Origin: CAZGBT01 sp964524025
GTDB taxonomy: Archaea; Aenigmatarchaeota; Aenigmatarchaeia; CG10238-14; EX4484-224
Direction of reading: 5' to 3'
NCBI GenBank assembly: GCA_964524025.1
Contig: CAZGBT010000002.1
Coordinates: 27,430-91,429, forward strand
Length of the DNA: 64,000 nucleotides
Shown: positions 16,762-26,288 of the stretch, one piece after another
How positions within the stretch are numbered: the stretch's first letter is position 1
Layout: the number at the start of each line of letters is the position of its first letter
Notes under the pieces: model-generated
What the model was told of the DNA's origin: nothing
The model's input: the letters and a program-made list of their open reading frames with translations, nothing else
Databases searched by the model: none
Made by a program: the position numbers and the translations under genes

Positions 16762-17187
16762 ATGTTAGTTAGGAATGCTATGAAAAGAAATGTAATCGTA
16801 GCAAATCCAAATTTAACTCTTAAAGAAGCTTCTCAAGTTATGGTAAAATTTGAAATAGGAAGTTTGGTCGTAACAGAAGACGATAAGCTAGTTGGAATAA
16901 TAACAAGTACAGACATCTTAAAATGCATCGCCGAAGGTAAGGATATAGAAAAAACGACGATAGGCTCTGTCATGTCAAAGCCAGTAATTACAATATCTCC
17001 AGACGAAAAGATAGAAGACGCAGTCAATCTAATGCTAAAAAATAAAATCAAAAGACTTGTAGTCACAGAAGGTAATAAAATAGTCGGTATAATAACAGCT
17101 TCTGATATAATTTCGATAGAGCCAAAATTGATAGAGAAGCTATCGCAACTTCTCTCAGTTAAGTTGCCAGGTTATAGCGGTGGTTAA
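16762..17187 (+). CDS. Tandem CBS-domain protein
   Basis: The protein has 141 residues made of two CBS domains. The first has MVKFEIGSLVVTEDDKLVGIITSTDIL and the second MLKNKIKRLVVTEGNKIVGIITASDII. Stand-alone CBS pairs bind adenine nucleotides and regulate partners. No partner is apparent. A TATA-like GTTTAAAAAT lies about 31 nt upstream of the ATG. Confidence 0.92.
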   Translation: MLVRNAMKRNVIVANPNLTLKEASQVMVKFEIGSLVVTEDDKLVGIITSTDILKCIAEGKDIEKTTIGSVMSKPVITISPDEKIEDAVNLMLKNKIKRLVVTEGNKIVGIITASDIISIEPKLIEKLSQLLSVKLPGYSGG

Positions 17188-17564
17188 ACGATTTGTACAT
17201 TAGAAGTATAACAAATTATTTCGTATTTATTCTTATACTTGATAAATTTTCCTCTTACTATTAACCTATCGCCAGGTGCTATTCTCAGCTCTCTTTTGTC
17301 GACTTTGCAGAAAACGAAAATAGATTTTCCAGTTTCATCTTTTAAGTAAAACCTCTGATAAACATAACCCTTTCTCGATATGTAATTTTTCAGAACTTTT
17401 ACGACATAACCACTAACTTCAACGTTCTTATTAACTGGTAAATCTTCAAAAAGTCGAGAAATTTTGTAAGTTGCATAAGAAGTAAAAGTAGGTTTAAAGT
17501 AAAGAAGTAAAATAGCAGAGAGAGCTATAGGTATTAACAATAAAAGCAAACAGATTCTCTTCAT
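17184..17564 (-). CDS. Membrane-anchored OB-fold protein
   Basis: The protein has 126 residues. An N-terminal signal-anchor (LLLLLIPIALSAILLLYF) is followed by an OB-fold-like region: VEVSGYVVKVLKN, RFYLKDETGKSIFVF and RLIVRGKFIKYKNKYEI. The pattern resembles the tRNA_anti/NfeD-like OB domain. It probably faces outside and its ligand is unknown. A similar anchored OB-fold protein is encoded at 41273-41671. The 3' ends of this gene and the CBS gene overlap by 4 bp. Confidence 0.6.
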   Translation of the reverse strand: MKRICLLLLLIPIALSAILLLYFKPTFTSYATYKISRLFEDLPVNKNVEVSGYVVKVLKNYISRKGYVYQRFYLKDETGKSIFVFCKVDKRELRIAPGDRLIVRGKFIKYKNKYEIICYTSNVQIV

Positions 17565-17597
17565 TAATTTTAGTTTAATTTTTTTGAAATATTACTA

Positions 17598-19472
17598 TCA
17601 CTTTAACCTTATTGCTTCTAAATTTCTAGGAGCAATGGTTTCTATTTTAAAGATTCTATTAACTAATTTGGCAAAATAAGCCGCTTTTTGATTTTCTCCA
17701 TGAACCACTATTATTTTGCTAAGTCTTGAATTAGATGCAACTCTTGATATATATCTTAGCAATTGCCTTCTATCGGAATGTGCTGATAAGCCATCAACTG
17801 TATGGACTTCCATTTTTATTTCAAGTGTATATGTTTTTCCATCCTCGTTTTTCATTGGTATCTCTCTCAATCCTTTCTGAATCTTCCTACCCAAAGTTCC
17901 TTCACCTTGGTAACCAACAAAAATTAAGCTATTTTTTGGATCTTCAGCCAATCTTTTCAAATGCTCTATAGCTGGACCACCTATTAGCATACCAGAAGTA
18001 GATATAATAACGCAAGGCTTATCTTCCCAAGCTTTTTCTCTATCTTGCTTGGAAGCTATCCTTTTGAAGATGGGATTAACAAACGGGTCTTCGCCGCTAA
18101 AGATTTTTTCTTGCATATCTCTATTCATGTATTCTGGATAAGCTGTAAAAATTCCATTTGCATCCCAAATCATACCGTCTAAAAAAACAGGGTATTCAAA
18201 ATTATTTTTTAACAAAATTGTCATAACTTCTTGGGCTCTTTCGACAGCAAAAGAGGGTATTAGACAAATTCCTCCTCTTTCCATCGTCCTATTTACAATT
18301 TCCATAAATTGTTTCTCTACCTCATCCCTAGGAGGCATTATATCTTCTCTTCCACCGTAAGTAGATTCTATTATTAAAGTTTCAACTCTTCTAAATTTAG
18401 TCCATGCTGGATCGAGCAAGTTTGTTTTGCCATATTTTTGATCTAAAGCGTAGACTATGTTATGCATGCCTTCTCCTATATGTAAATGTATGATAGCAGA
18501 ACCTAGAATATGCCCAGCATTAAAGAATGTTAATCTTATATCAGGAGCTATATCGGAAACTTCGTTGTATTCAATTGGGATAGCCCTTTTTAACGCTTCC
18601 TTAACACCTTTTACTGTAAAAAGTGGCTTTGTTGCGTTTTTTTGCATAACATCGATAAAATCAAGCCAGAGGAGAGTTGAAAGATCTATCGTTGGCGGCG
18701 TTGCGTACCAGGGTCCGTCATACCCATACTCATATAAAGCTGGTAAGAATCCTACATGGTCTAAATGACTATGTGATATTACAATTGCATCCAATTCGCT
18801 ATAATCAAATTCCTTAGTAGAAAAGATAGGATAAACATTTGCATTAGAAGCTCCAACATTTACTCCACAGTCTACTAGAATTTTTGACTTTGGAGTTTCG
18901 AGAAGCATACAAGACCTGCCAACTTCTCTCCATCCACCAAGCCCTATAATTCTTATCCAAAACCTTTCAGCTTCTCTTTTAGAGAAAATCTTTTTGCCAA
19001 CTCTATTCAAAAAATCTTTTCTAAATTTTATTTCAGACTTTATAAAATTCCTAACTCCTAGAACAACCTTAGATTCAACAGATGGTATTCTTTCTACTAT
19101 AGGAACCCAAAGTGTTTCCTCTCTTATTTTCTTTAAGATTTCACCTTTTCTTCCTATAACTTTTCCAGGCTTTTCTGCAGCTATATATACTATGCTTCTA
19201 TCTTTTTCAAAATATATTTCCTTTATATTTGCATCTGGTGGTACTATTTCTTTTATTTTTTCTTCAACCCATTTCTCATCTGGCAAGCATTCTTTTTCTA
19301 GTCTTACTTTAATCCTTTTTTTAATTTGAGAAACAACCTCCTTTACAATTTCGCGATGTTCTCTGAAAAAATCTTTGTTCTTTGTATAAACTATTATTTC
19401 GCAACCTTCAAGCTCTATTCTGCTAACTACTCCTTTAGGTAGTAAATTCTTTACAGTTTCCAAAATTTCCAT
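17598..19472 (-). CDS. fttA: FttA/aCPSF1 transcription terminator (KH, beta-lactamase, beta-CASP)
   Basis: The protein has 624 residues. Two KH-like domains occupy residues 1-140 (KPGKVIGRKGEIL). The metallo-beta-lactamase core follows with the HSHLDHVGF zinc motif and AGHILGSAI, then the beta-CASP insertion with IPSFAVERAQEVM and STSGMLIGGP, and HTVDGLSAHSDRRQL near the end. It is an endo/5'-3' exoribonuclease that terminates transcription in archaea. It lies just downstream of psmB with an 11-bp gap, so the two are co-transcribed. Confidence 0.95.
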   Translation of the reverse strand: MEILETVKNLLPKGVVSRIELEGCEIIVYTKNKDFFREHREIVKEVVSQIKKRIKVRLEKECLPDEKWVEEKIKEIVPPDANIKEIYFEKDRSIVYIAAEKPGKVIGRKGEILKKIREETLWVPIVERIPSVESKVVLGVRNFIKSEIKFRKDFLNRVGKKIFSKREAERFWIRIIGLGGWREVGRSCMLLETPKSKILVDCGVNVGASNANVYPIFSTKEFDYSELDAIVISHSHLDHVGFLPALYEYGYDGPWYATPPTIDLSTLLWLDFIDVMQKNATKPLFTVKGVKEALKRAIPIEYNEVSDIAPDIRLTFFNAGHILGSAIIHLHIGEGMHNIVYALDQKYGKTNLLDPAWTKFRRVETLIIESTYGGREDIMPPRDEVEKQFMEIVNRTMERGGICLIPSFAVERAQEVMTILLKNNFEYPVFLDGMIWDANGIFTAYPEYMNRDMQEKIFSGEDPFVNPIFKRIASKQDREKAWEDKPCVIISTSGMLIGGPAIEHLKRLAEDPKNSLIFVGYQGEGTLGRKIQKGLREIPMKNEDGKTYTLEIKMEVHTVDGLSAHSDRRQLLRYISRVASNSRLSKIIVVHGENQKAAYFAKLVNRIFKIETIAPRNLEAIRLK

Positions 19473-19483
19473 TTTTAATTCAC

Positions 19484-20095
19484 CTAAATTTTATGCCTTT
19501 CTATCTCAATACCTTTTTCAGTAATTTTTACAACATCTATAGCTTTACCACCCGAAGCTATATCCCTTTCTACGGCAGCTTTTATAGCTCTAATAGCAAG
19601 CTTAGCCCCTTCTTCAACAGTTATATCGGGTTTATAAGCATCTTCCAAAACTCCTAAAGCTATTGGCGATCCAGAGCCTGTTGAAAAAAACTTCTTCTCC
19701 TCTTCTAAACCTCCTACTGCATCTAACGAAAAGATAGCTGGACCTGAGTCGTCTACTCCAGCAATTATAAGTTGAACAAAGTAAGGTAGTATTTTACTAG
19801 ATTGTAGTATATTTGCTAGTAGAGTTGCAGCCCCCTTTACAGAAAGCTTTCTCTTATTCTCCATTTCAAAAAGTTTAAGCTCAGCCCTCATATACCTAAC
19901 CAGTGTTTGAGCGTCTCCGCTCACTCCCGCTATTGTCATAACAATCTTATCATCTATTGGGTAAATTTTCTCCGATTCCTTACTCGCTACTAAATAACCA
20001 AGAGTTGACTTTTTCTCAGCTGCTACTACTACTCCATCTTTACAAATTAATCCAACTGTTGTAGTTCCGCTTTTTCTAACAGGCAAATCCTTCAT
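19484..20095 (-). CDS. psmB: Proteasome beta subunit
   Basis: The protein has 203 residues. A 10-residue propeptide ending Ser-Gly precedes TTTVGL, so Thr11 becomes the catalytic N-terminal Thr. Lys33 of the mature form is in SEKIYPI, and the SGSG-like FSTGSGSPIALGVLED loop is present. Position 17 is Glu, which is found in other archaeal PsmB proteins. With an alpha subunit encoded elsewhere it forms the 20S core, which works with Cdc48. It is the first gene of a pair with fttA and is divergent from mre11. Confidence 0.95.
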   Translation of the reverse strand: MKDLPVRKSGTTTVGLICKDGVVVAAEKKSTLGYLVASKESEKIYPIDDKIVMTIAGVSGDAQTLVRYMRAELKLFEMENKRKLSVKGAATLLANILQSSKILPYFVQLIIAGVDDSGPAIFSLDAVGGLEEEKKFFSTGSGSPIALGVLEDAYKPDITVEEGAKLAIRAIKAAVERDIASGGKAIDVVKITEKGIEIERHKI

Positions 20096-20214
20096 GCTCT
20101 CAAATCCAAGAAAACTAATTCTAATTATCGAGTAAATTTTAAATAATTTTTGGTTTTTACGAAGGAAGGTTTGATGAAGTTTTTAAGATAAAAACGAAAG
20201 TTCAAAATGAAAGT

Positions 20215-21450
20215 ATGAAAATAGCAGTGTTAGCGGATTTCCATTTGGGATTTAGCATAAGGCCGGAATTAGAAAACGATCCTTTCCTCAACGCAAAAGA
20301 AGCTATAGAAAAAGCCTTAGATTGTGATCTGATTTTAATAGCTGGGGATATATTTGATACAAGATCCCCCAAACCAAAAGTTTGGTACAATGCATTAAGA
20401 TTGCTTTCTTTACCGCTTAAGAAACCTTCAAACGTAAAACTGGTAAAATGCACCAAGGAATTGCCAGAAATAGTGAAAAGAAGAACCCTCTCTCATTTGC
20501 CAGTTGTAGCAATCCACGGTAATCATGAAAGAGTACCGAAAGGTGAGGTAAATCCTTTAAAAATATTGGAAGGTGCCGGTTTGCTTATTTATTTGCATAC
20601 AGATACGATAATTTTCGAAAAAAATGGAGTTAAAGTAGCTATTCATGCTATGTCACATGTACCAGAAAGGTTTGCTTACGATTTCTTAAAAAACTGGAAT
20701 CCTAAGCCACTAGAAGATTGCATTAATTTATTACTTCTCCACCAAAGCATAGAACCGTACGTTTATTCTCCGATAGAAATGCCAACACTTAACGTATCAA
20801 ATTTACCTAAAGATTTTGATTTGATAGTGAATGGACATATTCATATTCATGCCGTTGAAAAACTTGGAAAAACAACTTTGGTAATACCAGGAAGTACTGT
20901 AATTACACAATTTCAACCAAGCGAATCTCAAGTAAAAAAGGGATTCGTTAAAATTTTTATAGAAGACTCAAAAATTAGGATAAAATTTGTTGAATTAGAA
21001 AATCAAAGGGAGTTTTGTTACAAAGAACTTAGATTACCCAAGACTAATGCTAAAAATTATGTTGAAGGTGAAATAGAGAAATTAATAAAAAGAAGTAAAG
21101 GAAAGCCCGTTTTAAAGTTAAAAATAATTGGAGAATATACTGACATAACAGACAGAGATATTCGTGATTTAGAAAAAAAATTTAAAGAGAAGTGTATAAT
21201 CCTATTTTCAAAAGAGTTAATTTCGCCAGAAATTAAGGAGAAAATAGAAATTTTAAGATCCTTAAGGGAGGAGAAAAAATCGATAAGAGAAATGGGTATG
21301 AGTTTATTAAAAGAAACACTTAAAGTTTTAGGATTTGGATGGAGTTTTGATTTCGAAACCATCTTGCATCTATTAGAAGAAAAAGAGGTAGAGAAAGCTA
21401 TGGAGCTATTGCTCGGTGAACAAAAAACCCTCTTAGGGTGGTTTAAATGA
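20215..21450 (+). CDS. mre11: Mre11 double-strand break nuclease
   Basis: The protein has 411 residues. The phosphoesterase motifs are complete: ADFHLG, GDIFDTR, HGNHERVP, IHAMSH and NGHIHIHA, which hold two Mn ions. C-terminal helices for Rad50 binding follow. It resects DNA ends together with Rad50. The stop overlaps the rad50 ATG by 4 bp, which implies coupled translation. A TATA-like GTTTTTAAGA lies about 30 nt upstream. Confidence 0.95.
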   Translation: MKIAVLADFHLGFSIRPELENDPFLNAKEAIEKALDCDLILIAGDIFDTRSPKPKVWYNALRLLSLPLKKPSNVKLVKCTKELPEIVKRRTLSHLPVVAIHGNHERVPKGEVNPLKILEGAGLLIYLHTDTIIFEKNGVKVAIHAMSHVPERFAYDFLKNWNPKPLEDCINLLLLHQSIEPYVYSPIEMPTLNVSNLPKDFDLIVNGHIHIHAVEKLGKTTLVIPGSTVITQFQPSESQVKKGFVKIFIEDSKIRIKFVELENQREFCYKELRLPKTNAKNYVEGEIEKLIKRSKGKPVLKLKIIGEYTDITDRDIRDLEKKFKEKCIILFSKELISPEIKEKIEILRSLREEKKSIREMGMSLLKETLKVLGFGWSFDFETILHLLEEKEVEKAMELLLGEQKTLLGWFK

Positions 21451-23810
21451 TTAAAAAAGTCGTTTTAAAGAATTGGAGGTCCCATCTTTTCTCTGAATTT
21501 GAATTTTCTAAGGGTACGAACGCTTTACTAGGTCATCTAGGTAGCGGAAAGACTTCTGTTTTAGACGCTATTTGTTTTGCTCTATTCGGAACATTCCCTC
21601 ATTTACAGACAAGAAAAGTTAAACTAGATGATGTAATAATGAGAAAACCCGAACCAAAACAAAGAGCAGAGATAGAACTAATCTTTGAAGTTAATGGAAA
21701 GGAATATTACGTAAAAAGGATTGTAGAAAGGAGAAAGGGAACTGTCTATTCTGAGCTAAGAGAAAACGGAAAACTTCTAGAAGCTCCAAGCTCTAGCAGG
21801 GTTACCGAACTGATTCAAAATATTTTGAAAGTTGATTACGAGCTTTTCTTTAGGGCAATTTATTCGGAGCAAAATCAACTAGATTTTTTCCTTTCTATAC
21901 CCAAGGGTAAACGTATGAAAAAAATAGACGAATTACTTGGAATTGATAAATTTGAAGAAGCAAGAAAAAACTGTGTCACTTTAGCTAATAGATTAACTGA
22001 AAGAAAAATAGGGAAAGAGGATTTTCTAAGAATCGTAAATCTAGAGGAGATGGAAAAGGAGTTAAAGGAGGTCAAGGAAAGTATTTTGAAGATAGAAAGA
22101 GAAATAAAGACATTAGAAAAACAAATTGAACAAAATAGAAAAGAAAGGGAAAGGATAGAAAACGAACTTGGCCAACTTAAATCTATCAAAGAAAAAATTG
22201 AAAATTTAGAAAAAGATGAAAGAGAGCTTGTAACTCTTATTAAATCTTTAGAAAAATCAATCGAAGAACTAAGGAAAGGTATAAAGGAGTTAAGCTACGA
22301 AGACGTAAAAAAACTTTTTTCAGAAACAGATAAAATCCTAAAGGATAAGAAGAAGGAGAAAGAACAACTAGAAACTATATACAATTCACTTAAAGAAAAG
22401 AAGTCAAAAATCTTAGGCGAGCTTTCAATGGTTAATAAAAGGATAGAAGAATTAAAAGATGAGATAGAAGAAAAGAAAAAAATAGAAGAGCAAATTGAAA
22501 CTCTTGAAAAAAAATTTGGGAAAATAGATGAATTAGTTAAAGAGAAGAAAGAGGTTCTTGAGAAAACGAAAGAAAAAATAAATTCTTTGCAAGAAAGGTT
22601 GAAGATTTTACAAGAAAGTGTTATAAGATTAAAAGAATCCGAAAAAAGATGCCCAACATGCGATACTCCTCTTCCAGAGGATAAAAGAAGAAATCTAATT
22701 CAAAGTAAAGAAAGGGAAATTAGCTCAAAAAAGGAAATCCTTGAAAATTTGCTTAAAAAAGAAAAGGAACTTAAAGATGACTTGGAATTGCTACAGAAGA
22801 AAAGCGAAGAATTGAAAACTTTTAAAATAAAGCTAGAGAAATTTGCAGGATTGGATGAAGAACTTAAAAGAATATTAAAGTTGGCAGAAGAGAGGGGAAA
22901 GGAGTTAGAAGCTATTAAAAAAGAAATAGAAAAAACAGAAGAAGAAATTAAAAGATTGGAAGAGCATATTTTAGAGAAAGAGAGAGAATTGAAGGACCTA
23001 GAATTTGTACTCAAAACTTTTGAACTAATAGAAAAAAAGGAGAAAGAACTGGTGGATAGTAGAAAAAAATTAATGGAAATTAGATCTTTTATCGATTCCT
23101 TAAGGAAAAAAATAGAAGGAAGAAACGTAGAAGAGTTAGAAAGACGTTTCTATGATTTAAGTCTAAAAGTGAAAGAAGACGAAACAAAAAAAGAGAGCTT
23201 AACACAAATGCTGGAAGAGAAGAAAAAAAGAAACGAGGAACTTGCTTTTAAAATAAACCAGTACAAAAAGGAAAAGAAAGAAATAGAAAAATTAGAAAAA
23301 CTTATAAAAGATCTTAAAATTTTGGAGAAAGGCTTACAAATTACTCAAGAAGAGCTAAGAAAAAGATTTGTTTCAGCTGTGAATGCAGCCATGGAAAGGA
23401 TTTGGGAAAGTATTTACCCGTATAGGGATTTCATTGGAATTAGGCTTAATGTAGAGGGTGGGGATTATGTGCTGCAACTTCAAGAAAGAAGTGGTAAGTT
23501 TATAAATGTTGAAGGAATAGCATCAGGTGGAGAAAGAAGCCTAGCCTGCTTAGCTCTCAGAATTGCTTTTTCCCTTGTATTGGCTCCTCATTTAAGGATT
23601 TTGGTCTTAGATGAACCAACTCATAACTTAGATAGAAAGGCTATAAAAGATTTTGCAAGAACTCTGAGGGAGAACATTCATGAATTTATAGACCAAGTAT
23701 TCTTGATAACACACAACCCTGAGTTGGAGGAAGCTATTACAGGTTTTGCTTATAGATTGGAAAGAGATAAATCGCGTGACGAACCAACCAGAGTTATTAG
23801 AATCATTTAA
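21447..23810 (+). CDS. rad50: Rad50 ATPase
   Basis: The protein has 787 residues, slightly short for Rad50. Walker A is GHLGSGKTSVLDAI. Long coiled coils flank the zinc hook CPTC at Cys402 and Cys405. The signature ASGGERSLACLALRIA and Walker B LVLDEPTHNLD are at the C terminus. It tethers and gates Mre11 at DNA breaks. Its 3' end overlaps convergent herA by 8 bp. Confidence 0.95.
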   Translation: MIKKVVLKNWRSHLFSEFEFSKGTNALLGHLGSGKTSVLDAICFALFGTFPHLQTRKVKLDDVIMRKPEPKQRAEIELIFEVNGKEYYVKRIVERRKGTVYSELRENGKLLEAPSSSRVTELIQNILKVDYELFFRAIYSEQNQLDFFLSIPKGKRMKKIDELLGIDKFEEARKNCVTLANRLTERKIGKEDFLRIVNLEEMEKELKEVKESILKIEREIKTLEKQIEQNRKERERIENELGQLKSIKEKIENLEKDERELVTLIKSLEKSIEELRKGIKELSYEDVKKLFSETDKILKDKKKEKEQLETIYNSLKEKKSKILGELSMVNKRIEELKDEIEEKKKIEEQIETLEKKFGKIDELVKEKKEVLEKTKEKINSLQERLKILQESVIRLKESEKRCPTCDTPLPEDKRRNLIQSKEREISSKKEILENLLKKEKELKDDLELLQKKSEELKTFKIKLEKFAGLDEELKRILKLAEERGKELEAIKKEIEKTEEEIKRLEEHILEKERELKDLEFVLKTFELIEKKEKELVDSRKKLMEIRSFIDSLRKKIEGRNVEELERRFYDLSLKVKEDETKKESLTQMLEEKKKRNEELAFKINQYKKEKKEIEKLEKLIKDLKILEKGLQITQEELRKRFVSAVNAAMERIWESIYPYRDFIGIRLNVEGGDYVLQLQERSGKFINVEGIASGGERSLACLALRIAFSLVLAPHLRILVLDEPTHNLDRKAIKDFARTLRENIHEFIDQVFLITHNPELEEAITGFAYRLERDKSRDEPTRVIRII

Positions 23811-25275
23811 ACGCTTCTAGATCTTCCTTTACTCTATTTTTCTCATTAACAAATTCCATTAAGCATTTTTCAAACCTTCCGAAATCTTCTATTTCTTTTG
23901 AAATCCTCTTCCTGACCTTAATTAAAACAGGGTAGTTTACAGCTTCACCTATAATGAAAGCCTCTCCTACTCTTAACCCTGGTAACATTGAAGCTATTTC
24001 TGATGTCATGGCTTCGCAAGATTCACAAATATGCCTTATGTCATAGGGATTCACTATCCTTAAGACTATGAACGTATTACATTGACTGAGAGCGGTAGTA
24101 GAAAGCCTAATTGGTCTTTGAGAAATTAAAACTAAAGAAAAATTAAATTTTCTTCCCTCTCTAGCTATAGTCTCTATTATTTCACGAGAAATAGCAAACT
24201 CTCTTTCCCTTATCTGCGGGACGAATTGGTGGGCTTCCTCTATAAACATTATAACTGGTGGTATCTTGTTTGACCTTCTAGCCTCAAAGAGTTTCCTTGC
24301 TATATAAGTTACTATGATTTGCTTTTCTCTTAGTTTAATAAAATCCGAAAGGTCTATTACACTTAATTGATTTGGCGATGCTAAATCTTCGAAACTAGGA
24401 GAATCGAAATTTGAAAAAAGCTTTGTCGAAGCTAGAGTAGAAAGCCAAGAAAGTAATGCAAATTTAGTTTTTGAATTTATATCACTAAGCTCTATAGCCT
24501 GCATTAACTCTTCTATTCCATAATTTTTCTTAACTTCCTTAAGCTTTTCTATCACCCTTTCAAGATCTCTTCTCTGAACTATTGACATTTGAGGGAGAAA
24601 TTCTGAAAAGTTAAGAGCAGAAAGTTTTGATGTATCAATTTTAATTTGCTCTCTTCCAAAAATTTTAGTTTTTTCTGAAAATTCTTTTGAAAGCTTAAAC
24701 GATTTGTATTCGCCATGAGGATCTATTACTATTATAGCAGGAGAAATATCCCTCTTAAGAAGTTCTTCTATTAAAGTGGAAGCTAAATAACTTTTTCCTG
24801 CCCCACTTACAGCCAATATTGCTAAATGTTTTTGAAAAAGTTTTGAAAGATTTAATCTTACTTCAACGTTATGTAAAAATACACTCCCAATTTTTAGCCC
24901 ATCATCGCTAAAACCAAAAAAATCCTTTATTAGCGATGGCGAAGCCTCAAAGACTTCCTCTCCAGGAGACGGCGGAGTCACAACTCTTACTTTTTCTCCA
25001 TCCTTTACCAACCCTAAACAATTAACCTCTGCTATTAAGTATTCCCATCGGTCAAGGGGAAACTTAAAGAAAGCTTCCTCTCCAAAATTCTTTACTACTT
25101 CTGCATTCATGAAATACCTGTTGGTTTTAATAACGTTATACACTCTTCCTACCAATTTGCCTTCTCCTGTTTTTACTTCAACAAGCATTCCTCTTTTGAT
25201 AGGATTTTCTGCCACAAAATAAAATTTTTCGCAATTTGGTGTATTTCCTATACAAATTACTTTGCCAAGCCTCAC
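23803..25275 (-). CDS. herA: HerA bipolar DNA translocase
   Basis: The protein has 490 residues. The N-terminal HAS-barrel is followed by Walker A VSGAGKS (157-162), Walker B VIMFIEEAHQFVP, and LISQRPIRLSTTALSQCNTFIVLR with a C-terminal HerA brace. HerA drives end resection with NurA and Mre11-Rad50. Here it is convergent with mre11-rad50 rather than in one operon, and no NurA gene occurs in the window. A second, membrane-anchored HerA-like ATPase is encoded at 61145-64000. Confidence 0.93.
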   Translation of the reverse strand: MRLGKVICIGNTPNCEKFYFVAENPIKRGMLVEVKTGEGKLVGRVYNVIKTNRYFMNAEVVKNFGEEAFFKFPLDRWEYLIAEVNCLGLVKDGEKVRVVTPPSPGEEVFEASPSLIKDFFGFSDDGLKIGSVFLHNVEVRLNLSKLFQKHLAILAVSGAGKSYLASTLIEELLKRDISPAIIVIDPHGEYKSFKLSKEFSEKTKIFGREQIKIDTSKLSALNFSEFLPQMSIVQRRDLERVIEKLKEVKKNYGIEELMQAIELSDINSKTKFALLSWLSTLASTKLFSNFDSPSFEDLASPNQLSVIDLSDFIKLREKQIIVTYIARKLFEARRSNKIPPVIMFIEEAHQFVPQIREREFAISREIIETIAREGRKFNFSLVLISQRPIRLSTTALSQCNTFIVLRIVNPYDIRHICESCEAMTSEIASMLPGLRVGEAFIIGEAVNYPVLIKVRKRISKEIEDFGRFEKCLMEFVNEKNRVKEDLEAFK

Positions 25276-25326
25276 ACTATACCTTTTTAGATATGAAATA
25301 AAAATTTATCCATACTTCTTTTCAAT

Positions 25327-26085
25327 ATGGAGTTTAAGTTTCTCAAGGATTTTCCTGCAATTTTTATTAAAAAATTAAATGCACTTGTAATAGCTGATCT
25401 GCACATCGGACTTGAATTTGAACTACTTTTTAAAGGAATTAGAATACCCAATCAGGCTAAGTCGTTCCTGGAAAAATTAATGAAAATTTATGATAGAATA
25501 GGATACCAAAGACTTATAATTTTGGGAGATTTGAAGCATAAGCTAATAAGAACTACAAGGATAGAAGAAAAGATAATTAAAAATTTTGTAAAAGAACTAA
25601 GCAAAAAATTTGAGGTGATAATTTGCAAAGGAAACCATGATGCAAAAATTTCTCTGATGTTGCCAGAAGAAGTTAAATTGGCTTCTTCAAAAGGCATTAT
25701 TTTAGAGAATTTTGGCTTCTTCCACGGCCATGCATGGCCCTCAAAAAAACTCTTAGATGCAAGTTACATTTTTATGGGACATATTCATCCAGCAGTTTAT
25801 CTTACAGACGTATTTGGAGAAAGATCTATAAAACCTGTTTTTATTGTGGCTGAGGTTAAGAAAAAAGAATTAGAAAAAATTTATAACAGAAAAGCGAAGA
25901 TTAAGAAATTGATAATACTCCCAGCCTTTAACAAATTCTCTGGAAATTTACTGATTGATATTTCTTTTTCCAGCGAAAAATTTTCAAGCCCACTTTGGAG
26001 AATTAATTTGATAGATTGTAGAAAAACTGAAATTTACCTTCTTGATGGCAGATTCTTAGGAAATTTAGAAAAAATAAAAAGTTAA
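25327..26085 (+). CDS. Calcineurin-like phosphoesterase (COG1407)
   Basis: The protein has 252 residues. It carries IADLHIGLE, ILGDLKH, CKGNHDAKI, FHGHAWPS and MGHIHPA, the metal-binding motifs of the COG1407/PdeM-like group. Bacterial PdeM sits beside DNA repair helicases and ligases. The archaeal protein is uncharacterised. It starts 51 bp from divergent herA, which supports a DNA-repair link but does not prove it. The C-terminal 60 residues are a beta-rich extension. Confidence 0.85.
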   Translation: MEFKFLKDFPAIFIKKLNALVIADLHIGLEFELLFKGIRIPNQAKSFLEKLMKIYDRIGYQRLIILGDLKHKLIRTTRIEEKIIKNFVKELSKKFEVIICKGNHDAKISLMLPEEVKLASSKGIILENFGFFHGHAWPSKKLLDASYIFMGHIHPAVYLTDVFGERSIKPVFIVAEVKKKELEKIYNRKAKIKKLIILPAFNKFSGNLLIDISFSSEKFSSPLWRINLIDCRKTEIYLLDGRFLGNLEKIKS

Positions 26086-26288
26086 GCGGGAAGTTCGGTT
26101 ATGATGCCACTTTCCAACTCTGTTAAATTTTCTGTATATTCCTCTATTTCGCTTTCAACCATTTTTTCTATCTCTGATTCATTATATTTAGTTATAGTTG
26201 GTGCTGGAAGTTTTCTAAAATAGATAAGAATAGCTAAAGCTAGTACTATAGCAATTAATGCTATTACCATTAACACTATCTTCTCCAT
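26082..26288 (-). CDS. Small single-pass membrane protein
   Basis: The protein has 68 residues. One N-terminal membrane helix (KIVLMVIALIAIVLALAILIYF) is followed by an acidic tail rich in Glu (IEKMVESEIEEY). It overlaps the end of the cysteine-pair repeat gene by 13 bp, so the two are co-transcribed and may form a membrane-associated pair. No family is recognised. Confidence 0.6.
   Translation of the reverse strand: MEKIVLMVIALIAIVLALAILIYFRKLPAPTITKYNESEIEKMVESEIEEYTENLTELESGIITELPA

Noticed and set aside
19484..20095. Glu at position 17 of mature PsmB
   Set aside because: Glu is used at this position by other archaeal beta subunits, so it is not a defect.
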